Positions 1-7,694 of a stretch of DNA of 64,000 nt are shown piece after piece (the first letter of the stretch is position 1; the number at the start of each line of letters is the position of its first letter). The DNA comes from Sulfurimicrobium lacus (GTDB taxonomy: Bacteria > Pseudomonadota > Gammaproteobacteria > Burkholderiales > Sulfuricellaceae). The stretch covers positions 789,501 through 853,500 of the forward strand of contig NZ_AP022853.1 in NCBI RefSeq assembly GCF_011764585.1, read 5' to 3'. A program made the translations under genes and the position numbers. The notes under the pieces were generated by a model that worked only from the letters and a program-made list of their open reading frames with translations, was not told the origin of the DNA and searched no databases.

Positions 1-126
1 GGAGGCTTTTTCCCGGCTTTCGGGGTGGAACAGTTCTTTCACCAACTGCATGCCTTTTTTCGCGCCATGGTTGGCGTAGAGGCGGGCGGTACTGGCGTTT
101 GCGACAAGAATCCAGGTTGTGATCAT
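1..126 (-). CDS. Host-attachment family protein, N-terminal fragment
   Basis: The reverse strand from 126 reads without a stop to the window edge: 42 codons beginning MITTWILVANASTARLYANH. This opening, with a beta strand followed by the NASxARLY signature, is typical of the 'protein required for attachment to host cells' family (PF10116-like), a release-factor/Host_attach fold of unclear function, usually 140-150 aa and found near stress genes in beta- and gammaproteobacteria. An ATG at 126 with a GGAG motif about 10 nt upstream supports the start. The rest of the gene lies outside the window, so the family call rests on the N-terminus alone. Confidence 0.6.
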   Translation of the reverse strand, partial: MITTWILVANASTARLYANHGAKKGMQLVKELFHPESREKAS

Positions 127-238
127 GATGTACGACACTCCTGACTTGATTTTGATGATAGGAAAGACCGTGTCGGCGTTTTTTTGCGCACGGCAGAAAC
201 AGCCTAGCACTTTTTCGCTGCAGCTAAAATGAGTCAGA

Positions 239-1288
239 TCAATTTTTCTGGCCGTCCAAAATCTCTTGCGCCAGTTCCCGCATGGCGGCTTCGCCCAGCT
301 CCAGCGGCTGCAGCACCAGGCCTTGCGCATAGTGGGGATAGTGCTTGAGGGTGGAGCGGGTATAGGCGGGGTCGTAGTGCTGTTCCAGCAACTCGCCGAC
401 CAGCGTGTCCCATTCGCCGCGGAGCGCCATTTCCTGCCAGCGGCCGATGCGTTCCTTGCCGTGAAGTTCGGTGAGAAAACCGAGTTTCTGCCCCAGGGCG
501 GCCGGGTCGGAAAGAAAGTGCTGATATTCCTCTTTCAATAGCACGACGCGTTGCGCCGTGGTGGCTTCGACGCGGATACATTGACCCTGCCACATGGCCT
601 CGATGATTGTGTCCGGCACCCGCACGTTGCCGATTTTCTTGCTTTCCGCCTCGGCGTAGACCGGCAGGGCGGGGTCGAAGCTGTGCAGCTTGGCCCAGAC
701 CAGGCTTTCGAAGTATTTTTGCGACGGCTGAGGCACGTCGGGAATGTTGCCCAGCAATGAGCCGCGGTGATTGGCGAGATCTTCGAGGTCCAGCACCTGC
801 GCGCCCGCTGCCTGCAGGGCCTGCAACAGGCGGCTTTTGCCTGAGCCGGTCGTGCCGCACACCACGCGCCACTGGAAGCGGGCGGGCAGCGTCGTCAGGT
901 CCTCCAGCACCTGGCGACGGTAGGCCTTGTAGCCGCCGTCCATCTGGCCGACATGCCAGCCGATCTGCCCCAGCACGTGGGCCATTGAACCGCTGCGTTG
1001 GCCGCCGCGCCAGCAATAGACCAGGGGCTTCCAGCCCTTGGGTCGGGCGGCGAGGCCGCGCTCCAGGTGCAGGCCGATATTGCGCGACACCAGGGCAGCA
1101 CCGGCTTTTTTGGCGTCGAAGGAGGAGACTTGCTTGTACATCGTGCCGATGCGAGCGCGCTCCTCGTCGTCCAGTACCGGGAAATTGAGCGCGCCGGGCA
1201 CGTGGTCATCGGCGAATTCGGAGGGCGAGCGGACGTCGATGATGTCGTCAAACTCGGCCAACTGTGCTACGTTTACCACCTTCAACAA
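239..1288 (-). CDS. selU: tRNA 2-selenouridine synthase
   Basis: 349 aa. Residues 1-125 form a rhodanese domain with the catalytic cysteine C92 in YCWRGGQRS; residues 140-340 form a P-loop domain with Walker A GTTGSGKS (about 145-152). This fusion defines SelU/MnmH (YbbB), which replaces sulfur with selenium at the 2-thiouridine of U34 in tRNA-Lys, Glu and Gln, using selenophosphate. The donor enzyme selD is the divergent neighbour. Length matches the family (about 350-370 aa). The only upstream start codons in frame are two consecutive TTGs (1288 and 1285), so this gene probably uses a TTG start with a weak GGGAAA-type ribosome-binding site. No selA, selB or selC is seen here, so tRNA modification is the one selenium use the window supports. 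Confidence 0.93.
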   Translation of the reverse strand: MLKVVNVAQLAEFDDIIDVRSPSEFADDHVPGALNFPVLDDEERARIGTMYKQVSSFDAKKAGAALVSRNIGLHLERGLAARPKGWKPLVYCWRGGQRSGSMAHVLGQIGWHVGQMDGGYKAYRRQVLEDLTTLPARFQWRVVCGTTGSGKSRLLQALQAAGAQVLDLEDLANHRGSLLGNIPDVPQPSQKYFESLVWAKLHSFDPALPVYAEAESKKIGNVRVPDTIIEAMWQGQCIRVEATTAQRVVLLKEEYQHFLSDPAALGQKLGFLTELHGKERIGRWQEMALRGEWDTLVGELLEQHYDPAYTRSTLKHYPHYAQGLVLQPLELGEAAMRELAQEILDGQKN

Positions 1289-1305
1289 TTTTCTTTTCCC
1301 GATTT

Positions 1306-2346
1306 ATGAGCACAATCAAATTAACCGAATTCTCTCACGGCGGCGGTTGCGGCTGCAAAATTGCGCCAGCCATGCTGCATGAAATTCTGGCCAATATGCC
1401 GGGGCGCTTGATTCATCCCGACCTGATGGTCGGCACCGAGACCGGCGACGACGCGGCAGTGTACCGCCTCAACGACAACCAGGCCATCGTCGCCACTACC
1501 GATTTCTTCATGCCCATCGTGGACGACCCGGTGGATTTCGGCCGCATCGCGGCCACCAACGCATTGTCCGATATCTATGCCATGGGCGCGCAGCCCATCA
1601 TGGCGCTGGCGATCGTGGGCATGCCTATCGGCAAGCTTTCCACGCAAGTCATCCACGACATCCTGGTGGGCGGGGAATCGGTCTGCGCTGCGGCGGGGAT
1701 TCCCATCGCCGGCGGGCATTCCATCGATTCGCCGGAGCCGATCTACGGGCTGGTGGCGCTGGGTGTGGTACATCCCGACAAGGTGAAGCGCAACATCGGC
1801 GCCCAGGATGGCGATGTGCTGATCCTGGGCAAAGGCTTGGGCATCGGCATCATGAGCGCTGCGCTCAAGAAGGGCGAGTTGTCGCAGGAAGGCTACCGCC
1901 AGATGCTGGAGAGCACCACCCAGCTCAATACGCCCGGATCGGTGCTGGCCCACATGCACGGCGTTCATGCGCTGACCGACGTGACCGGCTTCGCCTTGCT
2001 GGGGCATCTGCTGGAGATTTGCCGCGGCTCGCAGATGGGCGCGGAGCTCGAATTCGATGAATTGCCGATTTTACCGGCGGCGCTGGACCTGGCCAAAAAA
2101 GGCTATGCGCCGGGCGCGTCGGGGCGCAACTGGGCGAGCTACGGCCACGAAGTGGATTTGCCCGAAGGCATGGCGGAATGGCAAAAAAACCTGCTGTGCG
2201 ACCCGCAAACCAGCGGGGGGCTGATGGTGGCGTGCGCGCCGGAGGTTGTCGATGATGTGCTGGACCTGTTCCGCCAGCAGGGATTCGGCTATGCCCGCGA
2301 AATCGGACGCATGGTGGCGGGAGATGCCAGGGTGAAGGTGATCTGA
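1306..2346 (+). CDS. selD: Selenide, water dikinase (selenophosphate synthetase)
   Basis: 346 aa from ATG 1306; the frame is open further upstream, but the family N-terminus begins near this Met. It makes selenophosphate from selenide and ATP. The glycine-rich catalytic loop GGGCGCK holds Cys15 and Lys18, matching Cys17/Lys20 of E. coli SelD, so this is the cysteine form and not a selenoprotein. The AIRS-type ATP-binding core with DDAAVY and TTDFFMPIVDDP, and the late DPQTSGGLMVA motif, are all present. It lies head-to-head with selU with only 17 nt between the start codons, so their promoters must overlap coding sequence. Together the pair supplies selenouridine in tRNA. Confidence 0.96.
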   Translation: MSTIKLTEFSHGGGCGCKIAPAMLHEILANMPGRLIHPDLMVGTETGDDAAVYRLNDNQAIVATTDFFMPIVDDPVDFGRIAATNALSDIYAMGAQPIMALAIVGMPIGKLSTQVIHDILVGGESVCAAAGIPIAGGHSIDSPEPIYGLVALGVVHPDKVKRNIGAQDGDVLILGKGLGIGIMSAALKKGELSQEGYRQMLESTTQLNTPGSVLAHMHGVHALTDVTGFALLGHLLEICRGSQMGAELEFDELPILPAALDLAKKGYAPGASGRNWASYGHEVDLPEGMAEWQKNLLCDPQTSGGLMVACAPEVVDDVLDLFRQQGFGYAREIGRMVAGDARVKVI

Positions 2347-2349
2347 GTT

Positions 2350-2526
2350 TTATGCCTGCTGGCGCGGCCTGTCCGCGGCCCGCTGGTCGTCGCGCCGGAT
2401 GCGGTGGTGGCGTCGCTCGGGGCCGCTGTAGCTGCCTCCTGATTGCTTGCGGCGGTCTTCCCTGAGTCGCCGTTCCAGCGGGATGAATTCGACTTCGTAA
2501 GTGGGGAGGGTAATGCGGCTGTTCAT
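2350..2526 (-). CDS. Small basic hypothetical protein (58 aa)
   Basis: Start chosen at ATG 2526 because a GGAGG sequence sits about 7 nt upstream; the frame is open further but lacks another good start. The product is 58 aa, has no signal peptide or membrane segment, and is rich in Arg and Asp/Glu, with paired motifs ERRLREDRR and GPERRHHRIR. Such RR/DRR-rich short proteins are common in betaproteobacteria and have no assigned function. It converges on selD (stop codons 3 nt apart) and its start faces the response regulator at 2651. Confidence 0.55.
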   Translation of the reverse strand: MNSRITLPTYEVEFIPLERRLREDRRKQSGGSYSGPERRHHRIRRDDQRAADRPRQQA

Positions 2527-2650
2527 GGCAACCTCCAGGCTGTTGTTTTGAGCATAACGCATTAATTGGAAAACTGAAATTAATATTCGTTCATGATTTC
2601 CATGTAACAATTAACATATGATTTCACCGTCCCTCTTATCCGTAATTCCA

Positions 2651-3331
2651 ATGAAAATTCTTATTGTTGAAGACGATTCTGCTGCTGCCGCACTGTTGCA
2701 ACAAGGATTGACCGGTCTGGGCTACACGTCCGAAATTGCGCGCGACGGTCTGGAGGGGCTGGAAAAAGCGCGTGCCGGCAACTTTAGCTTGTGGCTCGTG
2801 GATATCATGCTGCCCAGGCTCGATGGCCTGTCCATGCTGCGTACCTTGCGTGGTGAGGGCATGCAGACCCCGGCGTTGATTCTCAGCGCGTTGGGCGAGG
2901 TTGACGAGCGCGTGGAAGGCTTGCGCGCCGGCGGCGACGACTACCTGGTGAAACCGTATGCTTTCAGCGAATTGCAGGCCCGTATCGAGGCCCTGCTGCG
3001 CCGTGCGCGACCGACGGCGGGAACGGAAACGGAACTGGAAGTCGCCGACCTGAAAGTGGACCTGCTCACACGCAAAGTGACGCGTTCCGGACAGGAAATT
3101 TTCCTCAAACCACGCGAATTCCGATTGCTAGAATACCTCATGCGTAACGCCGGCCAGGTGGTGACCCGCACCATGCTGCTGGAAAACGTGTGGGACTATT
3201 ATTTCGATCCCCAGACCAACGTGGTGGATGTGCATATTAGTCGTCTGCGCCAACAAATCGACAAACATTTTCCCTTGCCGCTGTTGCATACCGTACGCGG
3301 TGAGGGTTACACGATGCGACCGGGGGAATGA
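2651..3331 (+). CDS. OmpR-family two-component response regulator
   Basis: 226 aa. Residues 1-115 are a receiver domain with the acidic pair E7/D8/D9, the phosphoacceptor Asp51 in LVDIMLP and a VKPY lysine; residues 125-225 are an OmpR/PhoB winged helix (FLKPREFRLLEYLM, VVDVHISRLRQQID, TVRGEGYTMR). The start is placed at MKILIVEDD, the usual family start; an in-frame ATG 33 nt upstream (2618) adds 11 residues and neither has a clear ribosome-binding site. The stop overlaps the kinase start by 4 nt (ATGA), so the two are translationally coupled. The target regulon cannot be read from the sequence. Confidence 0.9.
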   Translation: MKILIVEDDSAAAALLQQGLTGLGYTSEIARDGLEGLEKARAGNFSLWLVDIMLPRLDGLSMLRTLRGEGMQTPALILSALGEVDERVEGLRAGGDDYLVKPYAFSELQARIEALLRRARPTAGTETELEVADLKVDLLTRKVTRSGQEIFLKPREFRLLEYLMRNAGQVVTRTMLLENVWDYYFDPQTNVVDVHISRLRQQIDKHFPLPLLHTVRGEGYTMRPGE

Positions 3332-4683
3332 GGCACAGAGACTCCGCCCCTTTACGCTTCGCCCTGGGCCTGTTGCTCACCTATCTGGGCGGCGCGGCCC
3401 TGCTCTTCTTTTTCCTTGATTACCAACTCACCACCATGCTTACCCACGAGGTGGATAAGGCCATGACAGAAGAGAGCCAACTGCTACAGGCTCGTTATCA
3501 TGTCGATGGCACGGCAGGTTTGTACCACGCGATCCAGAGTGAAATCGAGAGCGACGGCAGCCAGTTTCACGGGTTTCGTATTATCGACCCGAAAAACAAG
3601 GTTACCTACCAGGCGGGCGGTATCGCGATATCCATGGTCACTTCGTTTTCGGGCGTACAACAGGTAAAGCTGGAGACAAGCGATAACAGGAAGCACACGG
3701 TACGGGTGATTTCATTTCCCATCGGGAAGGATATGACCGGCTTCGTCGCATCCAGCATGGAGCCGGCGTTGGACTTGCTAGCCAAGTTCCGGCAGACTTT
3801 TCTGGAGACGGCCGGAGGGGTGACCCTGTTCGGCCTGGCCCTCGGATACTGGCTGGTATGGCGCTTTCGCGGACGAATCGAGGCATTCAACCGCCATACG
3901 CAACAGATCGTGCAATCCGGCGATCTTTCCAGCCGCATGCCGGCGGTGGGAAACGATGAATTTTCGGTGCTGGCCAGCAACATGAACGCGATGCTGGAAC
4001 GGATCGAAAAATTGGTGCAAGGCATCCGCCAGGTGAGCGACAACATCGCCCACGACTTGCGCACGCCGCTGACCCGCCTGCGTGCCGATGTCCAGGTGGC
4101 CCTGCAGCAAGGAGACCTGGGGGCACACAAGGCGGCGCTGGAAAGAGTGCAATGCGAACTGGAAAAGATGCAGAGCATTTTCAGTTCCCTGCTCGCCATC
4201 AGCCGGGCGGAATCAGGTGGAATGCCGGTGAAACGCGCGGTGGTGGATTTTTCGGAATTGCTGAGTGAACTGGTCGAGCTTTATACGCCCTCGGCCGAGG
4301 AGCGTAGTCTCGTTCTGCGAGGAGAAGTTGCTGACGGTTTGCTGATCTACGGCAACCGCCAGCTTCTTGCGCAAATCATATCCAACCTGCTGGACAACGC
4401 GCTCAAGTACGTTCCTGCGGGAAGCGAAATCAAGTTGCATGCGCAACAGCAGGGCGGCCAGATTAAAGTAGTGGTGGAAGACGGCGGGCCGGGCATCCCC
4501 CCAACGATGCGGGAAAAGGTGTTCGAGCGATTCACGCGTCTTGACCCCAGTCGAACCATGGCAGGCTCTGGCCTGGGCTTAAGTTTGGCCAAAGCTTTTG
4601 TCGAACTTCATCACGGCACCATCGCCATTACCAAAAGTCCATTGGGGGGGAGCGCTTTTACCCTCGATCTGCCCGCAGCCTGA
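3328..4683 (+). CDS. Sensor histidine kinase, partner of the OmpR-type regulator
   Basis: 451 aa. Membrane segment at about 11-31, periplasmic sensor about 32-155, second membrane segment about 160-178, HAMP about 180-233, dimerisation domain with phosphoacceptor His242 (NIAHDLRTPLTRLR), then a complete HATPase with N-box NLLDNALKY, G1 box DGGPGIPP and G2 box GSGLGLSLAK. All catalytic elements are intact, unlike the deleted kinase nearby at 5341-5808. It resembles the QseC/PmrB/CusS-like class of OmpR-partner kinases. The sensed signal is unknown. It converges with the FixJ-type regulator, leaving 14 nt between stop codons. Confidence 0.9.
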   Translation: MRHRDSAPLRFALGLLLTYLGGAALLFFFLDYQLTTMLTHEVDKAMTEESQLLQARYHVDGTAGLYHAIQSEIESDGSQFHGFRIIDPKNKVTYQAGGIAISMVTSFSGVQQVKLETSDNRKHTVRVISFPIGKDMTGFVASSMEPALDLLAKFRQTFLETAGGVTLFGLALGYWLVWRFRGRIEAFNRHTQQIVQSGDLSSRMPAVGNDEFSVLASNMNAMLERIEKLVQGIRQVSDNIAHDLRTPLTRLRADVQVALQQGDLGAHKAALERVQCELEKMQSIFSSLLAISRAESGGMPVKRAVVDFSELLSELVELYTPSAEERSLVLRGEVADGLLIYGNRQLLAQIISNLLDNALKYVPAGSEIKLHAQQQGGQIKVVVEDGGPGIPPTMREKVFERFTRLDPSRTMAGSGLGLSLAKAFVELHHGTIAITKSPLGGSAFTLDLPAA

Positions 4684-4697
4684 ATTTCTGCGTCGAT

Positions 4698-5348
4698 TTA
4701 GTGCGGTAAATTTACACCTGTGGTTTCCTGATCATGGTGGATGAGGGTGTCAGAGAAATTCCCCAATTCCACGGCATGATGGATATTGAGTTTTCTCATG
4801 ATGTGGATGCGATGGACATCGACTGTCTTGGGGCTGATGTCGAGTTCGCGCGCGATAAGCTTGCTGGATTTTCCGCTCTTGATATGCCCCAGGATTTCCC
4901 TTTCCCGCGGAGTCAGTTTCGCAAGGCGGTCTTGCAAGTCCTGCGATCCCAGGCGTTTGGCGCGATTCGCCTGATCCAGTCGCAGGGCACACTGGATCCG
5001 GTCAAGCATCTCCTGATTGTTGAAAGGTTTCTGGACGAAATCCAGCGCGCCATTTTTGAGCGCGCGCACTGCCATCGGGATATCGCCATGGCCGGACATG
5101 ATGATGACCGGGATGTCGACGTGGTTCGCTCTCAGATGGTCGAGCAGATCCAGTCCGCTCATGCCGGGCATTCTGACATCAAGCAGCAGGCAACCCGGCT
5201 GCTCGGGAGAATAGTGGCTGAGAAAATCCTGTGCGGAGGGGAACATCACGGATGTGAGATGTACCGATTGCAGCAGCCAATGAATGGAGTGACGGATGGC
5301 CTCGTCGTCATCCACGACAAAAACGGTTGCGAGAGCGGCGTCAGGCAT
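4698..5348 (-). CDS. FixJ/NarL-type LuxR response regulator
   Basis: 216 aa. Receiver at about 5-125 with acidic triplet D13-D15 and phosphoacceptor Asp57 in CLLLDVRMPGMSG; C-terminal LuxR-type helix-turn-helix about 142-205 (LTPREREILGHIKSG, SKLIARELDISPKTVDVHR). This is the FixJ/TtrR/TodT class, usually paired with a soluble or PAS-containing kinase encoded just upstream. Here the upstream partner (5341-5808) overlaps its start by 8 nt but lacks the residues needed for autophosphorylation, so the regulator may be orphaned or served by another kinase. Confidence 0.9.
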   Translation of the reverse strand: MPDAALATVFVVDDDEAIRHSIHWLLQSVHLTSVMFPSAQDFLSHYSPEQPGCLLLDVRMPGMSGLDLLDHLRANHVDIPVIIMSGHGDIPMAVRALKNGALDFVQKPFNNQEMLDRIQCALRLDQANRAKRLGSQDLQDRLAKLTPREREILGHIKSGKSSKLIARELDISPKTVDVHRIHIMRKLNIHHAVELGNFSDTLIHHDQETTGVNLPH

Positions 5349-5808
5349 GATCGTCCAGGGAGAAGGTAATAGTGAAAATGGAGCCGGAATCCAGCGAGGA
5401 AAAGACCCGGATCTGTCCGCCGCAGGACTTGACTATGCTGCGACAGATGGTCAGGCCCAGCCCCAGGCCATCGTCCGTGGATGAGGCAAACGGGTTGAAA
5501 ATTAGTTCAATTTCCGATTCCGGAATGCCCTCCCCCCGGTCGCCTCTGCCCTTGCGGATAAAATCGCGAAGATGGGCAATGATTTTACCCGCGCGCTCGG
5601 TCTGGAAATGGGCGGCTTTGATCTCTTCACCCAGATGTTCCTTGTCATGCCGGCCGGATTCGATGAGCTCCACGCATCTCCTCAGATAGGTGTTTGCCGC
5701 GGCGAGCGGCTGTCCCGCGCCATCCTTAAATAAGCAAGCACCAGGCAGCGCTTCGATCAAGGCTTGCAGGTGCTCCGCCAGCGGGTCCAGATGGGTTGCC
5801 AATTGCAT
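5341..5808 (-). CDS. Internally deleted FixL/TtrS-like sensor kinase
   Basis: 155 aa in one open frame. Residues 14-30 (ALIEALPGACLFKDG) look like the start of a PAS domain; at residues 30-37 the sequence jumps into the middle of the H-box region (QPLAAANTYLRRC), missing the HELN residues that carry the phosphoacceptor His. Residues 38-92 resemble the rest of the dimerisation domain. At 93/94 it jumps from RGDRGE straight into GIPESEIELIFNPF, skipping the whole N-box half of the HATPase and the G1 aspartate; the G2 box GLGLGLTICRS remains. Intact relatives are two to four times longer. Both joins are in frame and the stop still overlaps the regulator start. It cannot autophosphorylate as written, so it is either a decaying gene kept for coupling or a non-enzymatic partner. 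Confidence 0.75.
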   Translation of the reverse strand: MQLATHLDPLAEHLQALIEALPGACLFKDGAGQPLAAANTYLRRCVELIESGRHDKEHLGEEIKAAHFQTERAGKIIAHLRDFIRKGRGDRGEGIPESEIELIFNPFASSTDDGLGLGLTICRSIVKSCGGQIRVFSSLDSGSIFTITFSLDDHA

Positions 5809-5931
5809 CAGTAATTTGCCTTTTTCATATTTGTATAGTGGGCAAACAATGTATGACGACGGTAATGCTAGTCCGAATATTCAGCCTCATCAATAGGGTA
5901 CATTTCAGAGCTCTCATCCGGAGTGAAGAGA

Positions 5932-5963
5932 TAGGGGGAAATCCCCTAAGTGTTTTTCTTAGG
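5932..5963. promoter_or_regulatory. Two abutting palindromes between divergent signalling units
   Basis: Positions 5932-5948 read TAGGGGGAAATCCCCTA (6-bp arms around GAAAT), and 5945-5963 hold CCTAAG and CTTAGG around a T-rich loop. They share bases at 5945-5948. They sit in the 254-nt gap between the kinase remnant (leftward from 5808) and the receiver gene (rightward from 6063), where an operator for the neighbouring FixJ-type regulator would be expected. No binding factor can be assigned from sequence. A weak TTGACT / TATTTC promoter follows at about 6010-6037. Confidence 0.4.
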
Positions 5964-6062
5964 CGCGTAAATAAAAATCCAAATGGTAAGTAAATGACGT
6001 TCGGATAGACTTTGACTCAATCAGTACGGTCCGTATTTCACCCCATTATCAAGGAGAAAAAT

Positions 6063-6533
6063 ATGCGGGTAGTGATAGCAGAGAAGGATCAAATCGGGCG
6101 CCGTCTGCTTGCCCAGTTGCTGCGCATGGAAGGCCATGATGTGCTGCTCATCGAGGAGGGCGGCGATGTCCGGGGTCTCATGAAGCAACACCGACCCGAT
6201 GTGGTGCTGATGAACATGTTCTCTACGCAGGAAGGAGAAGGTTGCGGCGCCATAAGACCCGGCTCGGGCGCGGCAGATTGCCTCTCGCCCGTGGTGGTGA
6301 TGACTTCGATGGGGGCATGTGAAAATCTTTCTGTCTTTATGGGAATGGGAAAACACGTTGAGACGGATGGCTTCGACCGTCTGCCGGCTAACGCAAAAAT
6401 TGGCACCATGGAGCACGTCCAGCGCATCTGTGAAATATTGTCGCGCAACCTGTGCTATTCCGGGCGGAACGAGATGAAAAGGCCCGCAATACGAAGTTCA
6501 GGCCAGGGGTCTTTGGAGTTGTACGCGAGATAG
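6063..6533 (+). CDS. Degenerate receiver-domain protein
   Basis: 156 aa from ATG 6063, which has AAGGAG 8 nt upstream. The first 115 residues follow the receiver fold (MRVVIAEKDQIGRRLLAQLL; PDVVLMNMF; VVVMTSMG), but the phosphoacceptor aspartate is replaced by Asn51 and one residue of the acidic pair is Lys8 (EKD). The switch Thr is kept. It therefore probably cannot be phosphorylated in the usual way and may act by binding. There is no output domain. It leads a three-gene unit with the phosphatase at 6570, whose own receiver is also degenerate; the two N-termini look like diverged duplicates. Confidence 0.75.
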   Translation: MRVVIAEKDQIGRRLLAQLLRMEGHDVLLIEEGGDVRGLMKQHRPDVVLMNMFSTQEGEGCGAIRPGSGAADCLSPVVVMTSMGACENLSVFMGMGKHVETDGFDRLPANAKIGTMEHVQRICEILSRNLCYSGRNEMKRPAIRSSGQGSLELYAR

Positions 6534-6569
6534 TCCTGTGCGTTCCGGAAACAAGTGAGGGAGACCGTC

Positions 6570-7685
6570 ATGAAAGTTATGGTTGTGGAGCAGGATCGTG
6601 TCGGGCGCCAGCACTTGAGCGGTATGCTGGCCAATGATGGGCACCAGGTTGAAGAGGCGGACAATGCAGCGAAGGCATTGTCACTGTTTTCCCAGACGAA
6701 CCCCGACATGGTGTTCGTTCATTCCGACATGGGGGATGCAGGACCTTCGCTGTCTCACCAGATCAAGTTGCAAAACCCCCGGCATTTCGTACCTATCATC
6801 TTCATGTCACCGGTGGCCGACGAGTTCGCTCTGTGCAAGTTCATGGAAGGGCATGCCGATGACTTCATCGAAGATACGATGAACCCGATTTCCCTGCGTG
6901 CCAAAATCATGAGTATCGAGCGTACCGCTCATCTGTATAACGACTATGAGTCGTCCAGGATAAAGACGGAGCAGGAGATCAAGCTGGCGCGCCATATGTT
7001 CGATTCGCTCATCCGGAGCCGCCGTCAGGATGTGGCGCAATTGAATAGCTGGAGTTGGGCTGCAGGACATTTCAGCGGGGATATGGTGATTTATGAAAAA
7101 AACAGTCGGGGCGACTTGTGGGTGATGCTTGGCGATTTTACCGGCCATGGACTCGCCGCGGCGGTGGGTGCCATCCCCGCGGCAGATGTGTTCTTCAGTA
7201 TGGTGGAGGCGGAGCAGGACGTGGGACAGGTCGCGACCGCGATCAACAAGAAATTATTCAGCATGTTGCCTACCGGGCATTTCTGCTCCGCTTGCCTGCT
7301 TTCTGTGGAATTTGATAAGTCATTGATTACCATATGGAATGGCGGATTGCCAAGCATGAGGATCATCTCCGGGCAAGGAGTGGTCCTGGCGCGGCCCCGC
7401 TCCATGAATTTGCCTTTGGGGATACTTTCCCCCGAGGAATTCAAGCCCCTGATGGAGACCTTTTCCCCGCGTGAGGGGGAGTCGCTGGTTCTATATAGCG
7501 ATGGTCTGACTGACGCGATAAATCCAGCAGGGGAAATGTTTGGCGAAGAACGCCTGGACCGGGTTCTGGCCCAATCAGGAAATGGCGAGTCCCTGGTCGA
7601 GATCATCAAGAAGGAGCTCATCGTTTTCATGGATGGGCTTGAGCCGCTTGATGATGTCAGCCTGATCACCCTGGCCATCGAGTGA
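6570..7685 (+). CDS. Degenerate receiver fused to SpoIIE/RsbU-type PP2C phosphatase
   Basis: 371 aa, ATG 6570 preceded by GAGGGAGA. Residues 1-115 are a receiver-like domain with His51 where Asp is expected (PDMVFVHSD) and Gln8 in the acidic pair. A helical linker (about 118-150) leads to a PP2C-type SpoIIE domain (about 155-371) with metal-binding motifs FSGD (Asp171), LGDFTGHGLAAA (Asp189), SDGLTDA and a terminal DDVSLITL. Such proteins usually dephosphorylate an anti-sigma-factor antagonist (STAS protein) in partner-switching pathways. No STAS or RsbW-like kinase is encoded in the window. The gene is followed after 9 nt by a GGDEF-EAL protein, pointing to a combined signalling unit. Confidence 0.88.
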   Translation: MKVMVVEQDRVGRQHLSGMLANDGHQVEEADNAAKALSLFSQTNPDMVFVHSDMGDAGPSLSHQIKLQNPRHFVPIIFMSPVADEFALCKFMEGHADDFIEDTMNPISLRAKIMSIERTAHLYNDYESSRIKTEQEIKLARHMFDSLIRSRRQDVAQLNSWSWAAGHFSGDMVIYEKNSRGDLWVMLGDFTGHGLAAAVGAIPAADVFFSMVEAEQDVGQVATAINKKLFSMLPTGHFCSACLLSVEFDKSLITIWNGGLPSMRIISGQGVVLARPRSMNLPLGILSPEEFKPLMETFSPREGESLVLYSDGLTDAINPAGEMFGEERLDRVLAQSGNGESLVEIIKKELIVFMDGLEPLDDVSLITLAIE

Positions 7686-7694
7686 GCCTTGAAT

